64,000 bases of DNA from Azonexus sp. R2A61. Its GTDB lineage: Bacteria > Pseudomonadota > Gammaproteobacteria > Burkholderiales > Rhodocyclaceae. Position numbers and translations under genes: made by a program. Location: positions 62,001 to 126,000 of the forward strand of contig NZ_JACBFO010000002.1 in NCBI RefSeq assembly GCF_021401135.1, read 5' to 3'. The stretch's first letter is position 1, and every line of letters starts with the position of its first letter. Positions 8,327 to 16,582 of the stretch are shown here, one piece after another. Under the pieces are notes generated by a model. That model was not told the DNA's origin. It saw only the letters and a program-made list of their open reading frames with translations, and did not search any database.

Positions 8327-8878
8327 ATGCTGCCCATGCCAACCGTCGCCAGCATCTACGCCGCGCTCGGCCGCTGGGCGCTCTATGCCCTGATCGCCGT
8401 CGGTCTGCTGCTCGCCGGCTACCTGCACGGCATCGACACCAGCGAAAAGGCCCAGGCCAAGCAGCTGCTCGATCAGGCCCTGGCCTACGCCGATCGCATC
8501 GTCCAGCTGCAGGACCAGGGCGAACAACTCACCGCACAGAACAACACCCTGCGCACCGCGCAGGCCGAAAAAACCCGCATCGTCACCCGTGAGGTCCTCC
8601 GCTATGTTCAAGTCACGCCGCCTGATCGTCGTGTTGTCCTGCCTGGCACTTGGCGCCTGCGCCACGACGCCGCTGCCGCCGGCGATCTTGCCGCCGCTGC
8701 CGCCGGACCCCTGGCTGATGGAGCCGCCGGAACCGCTCAAGCCCTTGCCGAGCAGCCCGTCGCCGACGACATCGCCCTCGAAACCGTCGCCGACAACTAC
8801 CGCGCCTGCCGGGAAACCGCCGCAAAGCTGGAAGGCTGGCAACGTCGCCAGCGCGCTCTGGCGGGAACCGCACCATGA
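8327..8878 (+). CDS. Inner-membrane spanin (Rz/LysB-like)
   Basis: The 183-aa product has one N-terminal membrane anchor (about residues 15-33) and a long helical, Gln/Ala-rich periplasmic part, as in i-spanins. It begins two bases after the endolysin stop. The outer-membrane partner is encoded inside it in the +1 frame, the classical Rz/Rz1 layout. The spanin pair fuses inner and outer membranes at the last step of lysis. Confidence 0.85.
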   Translation: MLPMPTVASIYAALGRWALYALIAVGLLLAGYLHGIDTSEKAQAKQLLDQALAYADRIVQLQDQGEQLTAQNNTLRTAQAEKTRIVTREVLRYVQVTPPDRRVVLPGTWRLRHDAAAAGDLAAAAAGPLADGAAGTAQALAEQPVADDIALETVADNYRACRETAAKLEGWQRRQRALAGTAP

Positions 8879-8891
8879 AAAAACCGGCTGA
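8604..8891 (+). CDS. Outer-membrane lipoprotein spanin (Rz1/LysC-like), nested in Rz
   Basis: The 95-aa product starts at the ATG at 8604 in a different frame within the Rz gene. The N-terminus has a lipoprotein signal with lipobox LGAC (Cys at about residue 20), followed by a Pro-rich stretch (LPPAILPPLPPDPW) typical of Rz1. The 3' end runs past the Rz stop into the start of R. Confidence 0.85.
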   Translation: MFKSRRLIVVLSCLALGACATTPLPPAILPPLPPDPWLMEPPEPLKPLPSSPSPTTSPSKPSPTTTAPAGKPPQSWKAGNVASALWREPHHEKTG

Positions 8892-9351
8892 GCTGCGCAA
8901 GCACCTGCAGCAATGGGTGCCGGACCTAGACCGGAACCCGGATAAGCTGCACATGTTCGTCAACAAGGGCCGAGTCAGCGCGCAGCACGGCGGTAATCTC
9001 AGCTTCGAACAGCACTACCAGCTCGAAATCATCGTCACCGATTTCGGCGAATCGCTCGACGTCCTCAACGTCCCGCTGCTTATCTGGATCAGCGAACACC
9101 AGGCGGACATCCTGCTCAACCCGGACGCGAAGACCAAGGCCGTCGAGTTCGAGGCCGAGATCATCGACGCCAGCAAGGCCGACATCCGGATCACCCTCGA
9201 ACTCTCCGAGCGCGTCATCGTCCAGCCGGCGGCCGGTGGCGGCTACACCTGCGCGCACGTCGACGAACCGCCGCTGCCCGACCTCACCGGCCCCACCGGC
9301 TGGGCCATCTACCCCAATGGCGATCCGGTCGCCGAAGACGATGGCGGCTGA
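8875..9351 (+). CDS. R: Tail completion protein, P2 gpR family
   Basis: The 158-aa product matches P2 gpR, needed for tail completion. Typical segments are KPAELRKHL near the start and FEQHYQLEIIVTDF in the first half. The ATG overlaps the Rz stop (ATGA) and the end overlaps the S start. Confidence 0.93.
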   Translation: MKKPAELRKHLQQWVPDLDRNPDKLHMFVNKGRVSAQHGGNLSFEQHYQLEIIVTDFGESLDVLNVPLLIWISEHQADILLNPDAKTKAVEFEAEIIDASKADIRITLELSERVIVQPAAGGGYTCAHVDEPPLPDLTGPTGWAIYPNGDPVAEDDGG

Positions 9352-9799
9352 CGACCTCGCCGCGCTCGACGCCTTCGCCGCCGACCTCGTCGCCAAACTC
9401 GAGCCGGGTGCACGGCGCGAACTCGCCGCCGCGCTCGCCAACGAACTGCGCGCCAGCCAGCAGCGGCGCATCGCCGCGCAGCAGAACCCGGACGGCTCCG
9501 CCTACGCGCCGCGTAAACTGCAGCTCAGGCACCAGAAGGGCCGCATCCGCCGCGCCATGTTCAGCAAGCTGCGCACCGCGCGCTTTCTCAAAGCCAGGGG
9601 CACCGCGGACGCCGCCATCGTGGGTTTCACCGAGCAGGTATCGCGCATCGCCCGCGTGCACCAGGGCGGCCTGCGCGACTACGTCAACCGCCGCACCGGG
9701 CTGGAAGTCGACTACCCCAAGCGCGAACTGCTCGGCTACAGCGAGCAGGATCTCGCGCGCATCGCCGAAATCGTCGTCGCACACCTGGCTCGGGCGTAA
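9341..9799 (+). CDS. S: Tail completion/virion morphogenesis protein, P2 gpS family
   Basis: The 152-aa product begins at the ATG overlapping R by 11 bases. The segments AQQNPDGSAYAPRK and RIARVHQGGLRDYV are typical of the gpS family. The last codons and the stop (CGG GCG TAA) form the left arm of the next late-promoter dyad, so gene and promoter overlap. Confidence 0.92.
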   Translation: MAADDLAALDAFAADLVAKLEPGARRELAAALANELRASQQRRIAAQQNPDGSAYAPRKLQLRHQKGRIRRAMFSKLRTARFLKARGTADAAIVGFTEQVSRIARVHQGGLRDYVNRRTGLEVDYPKRELLGYSEQDLARIAEIVVAHLARA

Positions 9800-9853
9800 G
9801 CCGGCGCCCTACACCCGGCGGCACAAGCCATGCGCGCGCGGGGCCGGCATCAT
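9792..9853 (+). promoter_or_regulatory. Phage late promoter for gpV operon, Ogr-type dyad
   Basis: GGGCGTA (9792-9798), N11, TACACCC (9810-9816), centre 9804; CATCAT (9848-9853) is again 44-49 bp from the centre. The sequence between dyad and hexamer (GCGCGCG, GGCCGGC) is also shared with the copies at 6.1 and 14.4 kb. The predicted transcript start is within a few bases of the V start codon. Confidence 0.75.
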
Positions 9854-9860
9854 CGGCCTC

Positions 9861-10520
9861 ATGGACATCGCCACCCTCTCCCGCCTGCTGGAAAACCTGA
9901 TCCGCGTCGGCACGATCCATTCGGTCGACCTCAGCAAGCCGCGCGTGCGCGTCGAGACCGGCCGCATCGTCACCGACTGGCTGCGCTGGATCGAAGACCG
10001 GGCCGGCGAGACCACCACATGGAACCCGCCCACCATCGGCGAACAATGCATCATCCTGTCACCCTCCGGCGTGCTGGAACAAGGCGTCGTCCTGCGCGGC
10101 CTGCCGTCCGACGTCATTGACACCCCGAGCCGCAGCCCGGTCGAGCACGTCGTCAAGTTCCCCGACGGCGCCACCTTCACCTACGACCACGACGCCGGCC
10201 ACCTCAGCATCACCGGCATCAAGACGGCCATCATCGTCGCCGAAGAAAGCATCACGCACGACACGCCGCTCACGCACCTGACCGGCAAATGCGTGATCGA
10301 CGACCTGCTCACCTACAACAACGGACTCGCCGGCTACGGCGGCGGCAACGGCAGCGCCATCAAGGGAGACCTCCGCCACCGCGACGGCGTCCTCGAGCAG
10401 CAGAACGTCGCGCAGACCAACACCGGCGGATCGATCACCGACAACGGCATCACCCTGCATACCCATCGCCACGAAGGGGTCTATCCGGGCGGCGACACCA
10501 GCGGGGGGCCGGTCGCATGA
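9861..10520 (+). CDS. V: Baseplate spike protein, P2 gpV family
   Basis: The 219-aa product is the membrane-piercing tail spike. The N-terminal OB-like domain includes RVETGRIVTDWLRW. The C-terminal beta-helix ends with THRHEG; the His-x-His is the iron-binding apex motif of this family. The ATG at 9861 lies seven bases after the -10-like hexamer and has no visible ribosome-binding site, so its mRNA could be nearly leaderless. Confidence 0.93.
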   Translation: MDIATLSRLLENLIRVGTIHSVDLSKPRVRVETGRIVTDWLRWIEDRAGETTTWNPPTIGEQCIILSPSGVLEQGVVLRGLPSDVIDTPSRSPVEHVVKFPDGATFTYDHDAGHLSITGIKTAIIVAEESITHDTPLTHLTGKCVIDDLLTYNNGLAGYGGGNGSAIKGDLRHRDGVLEQQNVAQTNTGGSITDNGITLHTHRHEGVYPGGDTSGGPVA

Positions 10521-10855
10521 TGTCCCGCACCACTGGCCGCGCCATCGGCGAAGACGAGCACATCCGGCAATCGGTCGCCGACATCCTGACCACGCCCATC
10601 GGCAGCCGGGTCGAACGCCGCGCCTACGGCTCGAACATCCCAGACCTGATCGACTTCCCCGCCACCCCTGCCAACCGCCTGCGCCTCATGTCCGCCAGCG
10701 TCATGGCGCTGACCCGCTGGGAGCCGCGCATCGGCATCAGCACCGCGGCGGTCGACTACACCATGGACGGAAAAACCACCATCACGCTCGACGCCGTCAA
10801 ACGCCGCGGCCAGCGCGCCGGCCAACCCATCACCCTGGTCCAGGCCCTCAAATGA
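10517..10855 (+). CDS. W: Baseplate wedge protein, P2 gpW family
   Basis: The 112-aa product matches P2 gpW, a gp25-like baseplate wedge component; typical segments are HIRQSVADILTTPIGSRV and RRAYGSNIPDLID. Its ATG overlaps the V stop (ATGA) and its end overlaps J, so V-W-J-I form one tightly coupled unit. A second in-frame ATG follows directly at 10520. Confidence 0.94.
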   Translation: MMSRTTGRAIGEDEHIRQSVADILTTPIGSRVERRAYGSNIPDLIDFPATPANRLRLMSASVMALTRWEPRIGISTAAVDYTMDGKTTITLDAVKRRGQRAGQPITLVQALK

Positions 10856-11742
10856 CCGTCGACCTGTCATCCCTGCCCGCCCCGGACGTCGTCGAGACGC
10901 TGGTCTTCGAAGCCATCGTCGCCGAGATCAAGGCTGACTTCATTGCCCGCTACCCGGCCGGCGCCGACGTCCTTGACCTCGAAAGCGAACCCGTCGTCAA
11001 GCTGCTCGAAGCCTTCGCTTACCGCGAGCTCAACCTGCGCGCCCGCTACAACGACGAAGCCCGCGCCGTCATGCTCGCTTTTGCCGAAGGCGCTGACCTC
11101 GACCATATCGGCACCACCTACTATCAGGAAGCCCGTCTCGTCGTCACGCCGGCCGACCTCGACACCATCCCGCCCATGCCGGCAGTCATGGAACTCGACG
11201 CCGACTACCGAAACCGCCTGGCCCTCAAGCCAGAGAGCTACTCCGTCGCCGGCCCGCGTGACGCCTTCCGGTTCCACGCCATCAGCGCCGACGGCCAGAT
11301 CAAGGACGCCTCGGTCGACAGCCCGGAAGGCGGCACCACGCGGGTATTCGTACTGACGCGCACGGGCAACGGCATGCCAACGCCGACGCAGCTCGCCACC
11401 GTCACCGGCGCCCTGAGCGGCGAGACCGTCAGGCCGCTGTCCGAATCCGTCGTCGTCGCTGCACCGGAAATCGTCAACTACAGCCTGGATCTCGCGCTCA
11501 CCTTCTTCGCCGGGCCGAGCACCGAAGTCGGCCTCGCCGCCGCGCAGGCCGCACTCGCCAGGTTCGCCGCCGACAGCCACCGGCTCGACACCGACATCAT
11601 CCGCTCCGCCATCGATGCCGCCGCACACGTCGCCGGCGTGAAGAAAGTCGTCATCGCCAGCCCGGCCGCGGACATCGTCTGCACGCGCGGGCAAGCCCCG
11701 TACTGCACCGGCATCAACCTCACCGTCGCGGGGGTCGAATGA
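10852..11742 (+). CDS. J: Baseplate assembly protein, P2 gpJ family
   Basis: The 296-aa product matches P2 gpJ. Typical segments are AYRELNLRARYNDEARAVML and AEGADLDHIG in the first third. It overlaps W and I by four bases at each side (ATGA). With W, I and V it builds the baseplate. Confidence 0.94.
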   Translation: MTVDLSSLPAPDVVETLVFEAIVAEIKADFIARYPAGADVLDLESEPVVKLLEAFAYRELNLRARYNDEARAVMLAFAEGADLDHIGTTYYQEARLVVTPADLDTIPPMPAVMELDADYRNRLALKPESYSVAGPRDAFRFHAISADGQIKDASVDSPEGGTTRVFVLTRTGNGMPTPTQLATVTGALSGETVRPLSESVVVAAPEIVNYSLDLALTFFAGPSTEVGLAAAQAALARFAADSHRLDTDIIRSAIDAAAHVAGVKKVVIASPAADIVCTRGQAPYCTGINLTVAGVE

Positions 11743-12317
11743 GCGCGCTGCTGCCGCCCCAGAGCACCACGCTCGAGCGAGCCGTCGACCAGAGCGCCGC
11801 GGCGCGCCTCGCCGCCCTGCCGGCCGTCGTCAGCAGCCTGTGGAATGCCGACACCTGCCCGCCGGCCATGCTGCCCTACCTCGCCTGGGCGCTGTCGGTC
11901 GACGAGTGGGACGAAACCTGGTCAATCGATCGCAAGCGCGCCGTGATCCGAGAATCCCGGCTGATCCACCAGCAGAAGGGCACGCTCGCCGCGGTTCGGC
12001 GCGCGCTGGCCAGCATCGGCCAGGGCGATGCGCTGGTGATCGAGCGCGGCGACTACATTCACCGAAATGGCGTCGCCCTGCGCGATGGCACGCATCGGCG
12101 CCGCGGTTCCGGTGGCTGGGCAACCTACCGCGTGGTGCTGCGCGAGCCGATCACCATCGACCAGGCGCAACGCATCAAGCGATTGCTGTCAGCCGTCCAG
12201 CGCAACTGCATCACCCTGACCGCCATCGATTTCCGCAAAGCCACCTTGCGCCGAAACGGCCAGGCCATGCGCAACGGCAGCTACACCCGCGGCCTTGTCA
12301 ACACCAGCATTTCATAG
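11739..12317 (+). CDS. I: Tail/baseplate protein, P2 gpI family
   Basis: The 192-aa product matches P2 gpI; the segments LPYLAWALSVDEWDETWS and HQQKGTLAAVRRALA are typical. It connects the baseplate wedges to the tail fibres. The fibre gene follows nine bases later. Confidence 0.94.
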   Translation: MSALLPPQSTTLERAVDQSAAARLAALPAVVSSLWNADTCPPAMLPYLAWALSVDEWDETWSIDRKRAVIRESRLIHQQKGTLAAVRRALASIGQGDALVIERGDYIHRNGVALRDGTHRRRGSGGWATYRVVLREPITIDQAQRIKRLLSAVQRNCITLTAIDFRKATLRRNGQAMRNGSYTRGLVNTSIS

Positions 12318-12325
12318 GAGTCAAC

Positions 12326-13906
12326 ATGGCTATCTTGCCCGAAGCCGACGAATGGACCCCCGGCATCTATCAATACGAGGAAGAGGACGTCCTGCAGGGC
12401 GGCCCGGACGGCATGGACAACGTCCAAGGCAAAGCACTGGCGAACCGGACGCTGTGGCTGAAAAACCAGATCGCCAACCTGTCGACCGGAAAACAGCCGC
12501 TGGATGCCGAACTGACCGCGCTCGCCGCGCTGGTCAGCGCCGCTAACACCCTGCCCTACTTCACCGGCGCCGGCGCCGCTGCCCTGACCACCCTGAGCGC
12601 CTTCGCCCGGACCCTGCTCGACGACGCCGATGCCGCCGCGGCACGGGCAACCATCGGCGCCAACGACGCCAGCAACCTGACTACCGGCACCATCCCCGCC
12701 GCCCGCGTACCGACGCTCAATCAGAGCACCACCGGCAACGCGGCGACGGCCACGAAGCTGGCAACCGCCCGCACCATCAACGGCGTCCCATTCGACGGCA
12801 CGGCCAACATCACCATCTCCAGCACCGATGCCTCGAAGCAGCCGCTGGACGATGAGCTCACCGCCCTGGCGGCGCTGGTCAGCGCCGCCAACACCCTGCC
12901 CTACTTCACCGGCGCCGGCGCCGCTGCCCTGACCCCCCTGAGCCCATTCGCCAGGACCCTGCTCGACGACGCCAATGCGGCCGCTGCCCTGGCAACCCTC
13001 GGCGCTGCCCCGCTTGTCAATGCGGCGCTGGGAGGTACCCCGACTGTACCCACGGCCGCCGCCGGAACGAACACGACGCAGATCGCCTCGACGGAATTTG
13101 TCCAGGCCGCCAGAGGCGCGTCGGCACCGGTTCGGCAAACGGTTCTTACCGGCCCATGCGATGGCAACGGTTGGCCGAGCTTTCTCCCGGCAACCTCGGC
13201 CAACTTGTCCATCTCAACGCAAAATGTCGGTGTCGACAGCGCCGCGTTGATCGTCGGCAGCGCCAGCGGGTTTTCTATCGACGGCGCCGTCGACCGCCTC
13301 GGCATCACGACCGAAAACCTGACCTGGGCATTAACGGCAAACGCAACGAACTACCTCTATGTTGATGTTTCCGCCGATGGAACCCTGGTCCCCGGCAGCA
13401 CAACGATCCCGCCGATCTATACGAACAGCAACGCGCCAGCAGCAACCAATGGACAAGCGACTTTTTGCATAAAATTAATGCGGATGTTCGTTGGCAACGG
13501 TGCCGCCCCTGTGAAGGCAAATCGTGTATTTGTCGGCGAAGCGGTCACCAGTGCCGGCGCAGTAACAAGCGCAATCGCCTACGCTTATAACGGGATATAC
13601 GACTCCGGCTTTTACGCAGTCGCAGCCGCGAGCAGCTACAACAAAAACCATAATCTGGGAGTGCTGCCGCTTTCAGCATCGCAACTTGTAGCGCAGAACG
13701 CCGACGGCTCCGGGTGGCTTGTATACATGGGCGTCCAGGGGAATTCGACCGGCATCAACCAAGGCGCGTCGATTATCTCAGCCTCTCGGGTGTCGATGAT
13801 GCTGAAGACCGGGCCGAACTATGTCGCCTGTTTCACAAACGCGGCGGGAAACCAGAGTTATGAGCCCTCTGGATACGCCCGCCAACTCATATCGAGAGGA
13901 TGGTAA
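12326..13906 (+). CDS. H: Tail fibre protein, P2 gpH-like
   Basis: The 526-aa product starts with a conserved baseplate-attachment region. It is followed by two copies of a roughly 55-residue repeat (starting KQPLDAELTALAALV and KQPLDDELTALAALV). The C-terminal half is more A/T-rich and unlike the rest, as expected for a receptor-binding tip swapped between phages. The start follows an AGGAG site. It sets host range. Confidence 0.9.
   Translation: MAILPEADEWTPGIYQYEEEDVLQGGPDGMDNVQGKALANRTLWLKNQIANLSTGKQPLDAELTALAALVSAANTLPYFTGAGAAALTTLSAFARTLLDDADAAAARATIGANDASNLTTGTIPAARVPTLNQSTTGNAATATKLATARTINGVPFDGTANITISSTDASKQPLDDELTALAALVSAANTLPYFTGAGAAALTPLSPFARTLLDDANAAAALATLGAAPLVNAALGGTPTVPTAAAGTNTTQIASTEFVQAARGASAPVRQTVLTGPCDGNGWPSFLPATSANLSISTQNVGVDSAALIVGSASGFSIDGAVDRLGITTENLTWALTANATNYLYVDVSADGTLVPGSTTIPPIYTNSNAPAATNGQATFCIKLMRMFVGNGAAPVKANRVFVGEAVTSAGAVTSAIAYAYNGIYDSGFYAVAAASSYNKNHNLGVLPLSASQLVAQNADGSGWLVYMGVQGNSTGINQGASIISASRVSMMLKTGPNYVACFTNAAGNQSYEPSGYARQLISRGW
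12494..13005 (+). repeat. Direct repeat inside the tail fibre gene (two units about 167 bp, 345 bp apart)
   Basis: Units 12494-12660 and 12839-13005 are near-identical for long stretches, including the segment encoding NTLPYFTGAGAAALT in both. A shorter, different linker separates them. The repeat could allow unit gain or loss by recombination. Confidence 0.85.
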
Positions 13907-13908
13907 GC

Positions 13909-14388
13909 ATGGGCTTCATTTCTTCGACCACCGGGCAATACTACGAGGGCGACCGCATCGGCGGCGATCAGGAAGTGCCTGCGCGGCCAAATGCCGAGGC
14001 GGTCGCGATCAAGTGGGAACAGATCAAGGCCGCGCGTGATCAACGCACGGAACAAGGCGGCGTCCAGGTCGACGGCCGCTGGTACGACACCGACAGCGCC
14101 AGCGCGCTACGCTACAAGTACCTCGCCGACCTCGCCCTCGCTGCCGGCGGTGTTGTTAACGAAACCATCGTCCGCGCCGACTGGCGGCCGATGGACTACG
14201 ACACCCTCGGCCCGGTCGACATGACCTACGGCCTGCTCCTGCGCATCATGCGCGCCGGCATCGAGCAGGCGCTGGCCATCGACACCGCCGCCGAGGTGCA
14301 TCGCGCCGCGCTTCTGGCGGCCGAGGATCCTGCCGCATACGACTACCGCGGCGGTTGGCCGCTGGCGTTTTTCGACCCTCGGGCGTAA
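13909..14388 (+). CDS. DUF4376 phage protein, probable tail-fibre accessory/assembly protein
   Basis: The 159-aa product has a DUF4376-like C-terminal half (DSASALRYKYLADLALAA, TYGLLLRIMRAGIEQAL). Such proteins usually follow tail-fibre genes and occupy the position of P2 gpG, the fibre-assembly chaperone. The ATG at 13909 was preferred to that at 13900 because GAGG lies nine bases upstream. The stop codon overlaps the next promoter dyad. Confidence 0.8.
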   Translation: MGFISSTTGQYYEGDRIGGDQEVPARPNAEAVAIKWEQIKAARDQRTEQGGVQVDGRWYDTDSASALRYKYLADLALAAGGVVNETIVRADWRPMDYDTLGPVDMTYGLLLRIMRAGIEQALAIDTAAEVHRAALLAAEDPAAYDYRGGWPLAFFDPRA

Positions 14389-14442
14389 GCCGCGCCCCTA
14401 CACCCGCCGCCGCGTGACCCCCGCGCGCGCGGCCGGCACCAT
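14381..14442 (+). promoter_or_regulatory. Phage late promoter for the sheath-tube operon, Ogr-type dyad
   Basis: GGGCGTA (14381-14387), N11, TACACCC (14399-14405), centre 14393; CACCAT (14437-14442) is 44-49 bp downstream. It stands upstream of FI, like P2 promoter PF. The left arm contains the stop codon of the previous gene, exactly as in the copy at 9792. Confidence 0.75.
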
Positions 14443-14471
14443 GGGTGGCACACCTTGACCAGGAGCCACCC

Positions 14472-15644
14472 ATGCCCGCCGACTACCATCATGGCGTACG
14501 GGTCTTCGAGCTTAACGAAGGCACCCGCCCCATCCGCACCATCGAAACCGCCATCATCGGCCTGGTCGGCATCGCCGACGACGCCGACGCGGCAACCTTT
14601 CCGCCCAACACCCCGGTCCTGATCACCGACGTCCTCGCCGCCAGCGGCAAGGCCGGCGACCTCGGCACCCTCGCCCCGTCGCTCGACGCCATCGCCGACC
14701 ACGGCAGTCCGGCCGTCGTCGTCGTCCGCGTCCCCAAGGGCGCGACCGATGCCGAAACCACCAGCAACCTGGTCGGCAGCGTCACCGCCGGTGGCCAACT
14801 CACCGGCGTCAAGGCGCTGCTCGGCTCGCAGGCGCGCTTCGGCGTCAAGCCGCGCATCCTGGGCGTGCCGGGGCTGGATTCCCTGCCCGTCGCCACCGAA
14901 CTCGTCGCGATCGCCAAGAAGACCCGCGCCATGGCCTACCTGTCGGCCTACGGCGCCGAAACCAAGGAAGCCGCCGTCGCCTACCGCGAGAACTTCGGCG
15001 ACCGCGAAGCCATGGTCATCTGGCCCAACTTCACCCGCTGGGACACCGTCGCCAATGCCACCGCCGTCGCCCCGGCCGCCGCCCGCGCGCTCGGCCTGCG
15101 CGCCTGGATCGACGAAAACCACGGCTGGCACAAGACGCTGTCCAACGTGCCGGTGCAGGGCGTCACCGGCATCAGCCAGGACGTCTACTTCGACCTGCAG
15201 GACGAGTCTACCGACGCCAACTACCTCAACAGCCACGAAGTCACCACCCTGGTGCGCCGCGACGGCTACCGCTTCTGGGGCTCGCGCACCTGTTCCGACG
15301 ACCCGCTGTTCGCTTTCGAATCCGCCGCGCGCACCGCGCACGTGCTGGCCGACACCATCGCCGAAGCGCACTTCTGGGGCGTCGACAAGCCGCTCACCCC
15401 CTCGCTCGCCCGCGACATCATCGAAGGCGTCAAGGCCAAGGGCCGCGAGCTCGTCCGCCTGGGCTACCTGCTTGGCTTCGACTGCTGGCTCGACCCCGCG
15501 CTGAACGCACCGGTGGTGCTCAAGGCCGGCAAGCTCTACATCGACTACGACTACACCCCCGTGCCGCCGCTCGAAAACCTCATGTTCCAGCAGCGCATCA
15601 CCGACCGCTACCTGCTCGACTTCGCGTCGCGCATGGCCGCCTGA
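14472..15644 (+). CDS. FI: Contractile tail sheath protein, P2 gpFI family
   Basis: The 390-aa product has the usual gpFI length and segments (HHGVRVFELNEGTRPI, FWGSRTCSDDPLFAFES). The sheath contracts to drive the tube through the envelope. The ATG at 14472 follows an AGGAG site; the in-frame codon at 14445 lies too close to the predicted transcription start. Confidence 0.95.
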   Translation: MPADYHHGVRVFELNEGTRPIRTIETAIIGLVGIADDADAATFPPNTPVLITDVLAASGKAGDLGTLAPSLDAIADHGSPAVVVVRVPKGATDAETTSNLVGSVTAGGQLTGVKALLGSQARFGVKPRILGVPGLDSLPVATELVAIAKKTRAMAYLSAYGAETKEAAVAYRENFGDREAMVIWPNFTRWDTVANATAVAPAAARALGLRAWIDENHGWHKTLSNVPVQGVTGISQDVYFDLQDESTDANYLNSHEVTTLVRRDGYRFWGSRTCSDDPLFAFESAARTAHVLADTIAEAHFWGVDKPLTPSLARDIIEGVKAKGRELVRLGYLLGFDCWLDPALNAPVVLKAGKLYIDYDYTPVPPLENLMFQQRITDRYLLDFASRMAA

Positions 15645-15660
15645 CCCACCGGAGAAAACC

Positions 15661-16170
15661 ATGCTCCCGACCAACCTCAAGAACTTCAACCTCTACAACG
15701 ACGGCGAATCCCTGTTCGGCGTCGCCGAAGAAGTCGTCCTGCCCAAGCTGTCGCGCCAGATGGAGGAATACCAGGCGGCCGGCATGCCCGGCCCGATCGA
15801 CATCGACATGGGCAACGAAAAAATGGTCCTTGAATGGACCAGCGCCGGACTCGTCTTCAGCGCCATCAAGCAGTACGGCGCGAAGAAGCCGGACGCCCTG
15901 ATGCTGCGCTTCTCCGGCGCCTACCAGCGCGAGGACACCGGCGACACCCATGCCGTCGAAATCGTCGTGCGCGGCCGGCACAAGGAAATCGACATGGGTA
16001 CCGCCAAGGTCAAGGACCCGACGAAGACCAAGATCACCACCACGCTCGCCTACTACAAGCTGATCGTCGACGGCGAGGTCCTGATCGAATACGACGCCCT
16101 GGCCATGATCTTCGTCGTCAACGGCACCGACCTGCTCGAAGACCAGCGCAAGGCCATCGGCCTGGCGTAA
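15661..16170 (+). CDS. FII: Tail tube protein, P2 gpFII family
   Basis: The 169-aa product matches gpFII; typical segments are LPTNLKNFNLYNDGESLFG and YYKLIVDGEVLIEYD. It polymerises inside the sheath. It is followed by a 92-bp gap with a G+C-rich hairpin. Confidence 0.95.
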   Translation: MLPTNLKNFNLYNDGESLFGVAEEVVLPKLSRQMEEYQAAGMPGPIDIDMGNEKMVLEWTSAGLVFSAIKQYGAKKPDALMLRFSGAYQREDTGDTHAVEIVVRGRHKEIDMGTAKVKDPTKTKITTTLAYYKLIVDGEVLIEYDALAMIFVVNGTDLLEDQRKAIGLA

Positions 16171-16200
16171 CGCATACCCACCCCGCGAGCCTGCGAAAGT

Positions 16201-16229
16201 CCGCCCCGGCGCCTCGGCGCACGGGGCGG
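16201..16229 (+). other. G+C-rich hairpin between tube gene and tail chaperone genes
   Basis: CCGCCCC (16201-16207) pairs with GGGGCGG (16223-16229), with further pairing inside. There is no T-run. Position after the highly expressed sheath and tube genes suggests attenuation or mRNA protection. Confidence 0.45.
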
Positions 16230-16262
16230 CCAGGGCAGCGGAAAACCAAGGAGAACCCCCTC

Positions 16263-16574
16263 ATGACCACCAGCACCACGATCACCCTCTCCGTCCCGCT
16301 CAAGCGCGGCGACAAGGAACTGCACGACATCGTCCTGCACAAGCCCAACAGCGGCGCGCTGCGCGGCGTCAGCCTGCGCGAACTGCTCGACATGGGCACC
16401 GACGCCATCATCACCGTCGTCCCGCGCGTCTCCGACCCCAAGATCACACCGCAGGAAATGGCGGTCGTCGAACCCTGCGATCTGCTCAAGATGGGGGCCG
16501 CGCTCGCCGGTTTTTTGCTCCCGCCGGAAGTCCTGGCCGAGGCGGAGAAGAGCACCCAGTCCCCGACCGTGTAG
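16263..16574 (+). CDS. E: Tail assembly chaperone, P2 gpE family
   Basis: The 103-aa product matches P2 gpE (the segment like GVSLRELLDMGTDAIITVVPR is typical). Near codon 84 it carries T TTT TTG in frame, the P2 slippery sequence, so a share of ribosomes should shift to -1 and make the longer E+E' protein. Both forms are thought to guide tape-measure and tube assembly. Confidence 0.93.
   Translation: MTTSTTITLSVPLKRGDKELHDIVLHKPNSGALRGVSLRELLDMGTDAIITVVPRVSDPKITPQEMAVVEPCDLLKMGAALAGFLLPPEVLAEAEKSTQSPTV
16511..16517 (+). promoter_or_regulatory. Programmed -1 ribosomal frameshift site (T TTT TTG) joining E and E'
   Basis: In the E frame the bases read GGT TTT TTG. After a -1 slip the frame is open from 16517 through the whole of E' to the stop at 16706-16708, giving a predicted 148-aa fusion. 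P2 uses the same heptamer in gene E. Confidence 0.88.
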
Positions 16575-16582
16575 AGGAATTC

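Noticed and set aside
1397..14442. REP/BIME-type extragenic repeats of the host
   Set aside because: I see the four dyads only in the prophage, always before late operons, with constant spacing to a -10-like hexamer; promoters fit better.
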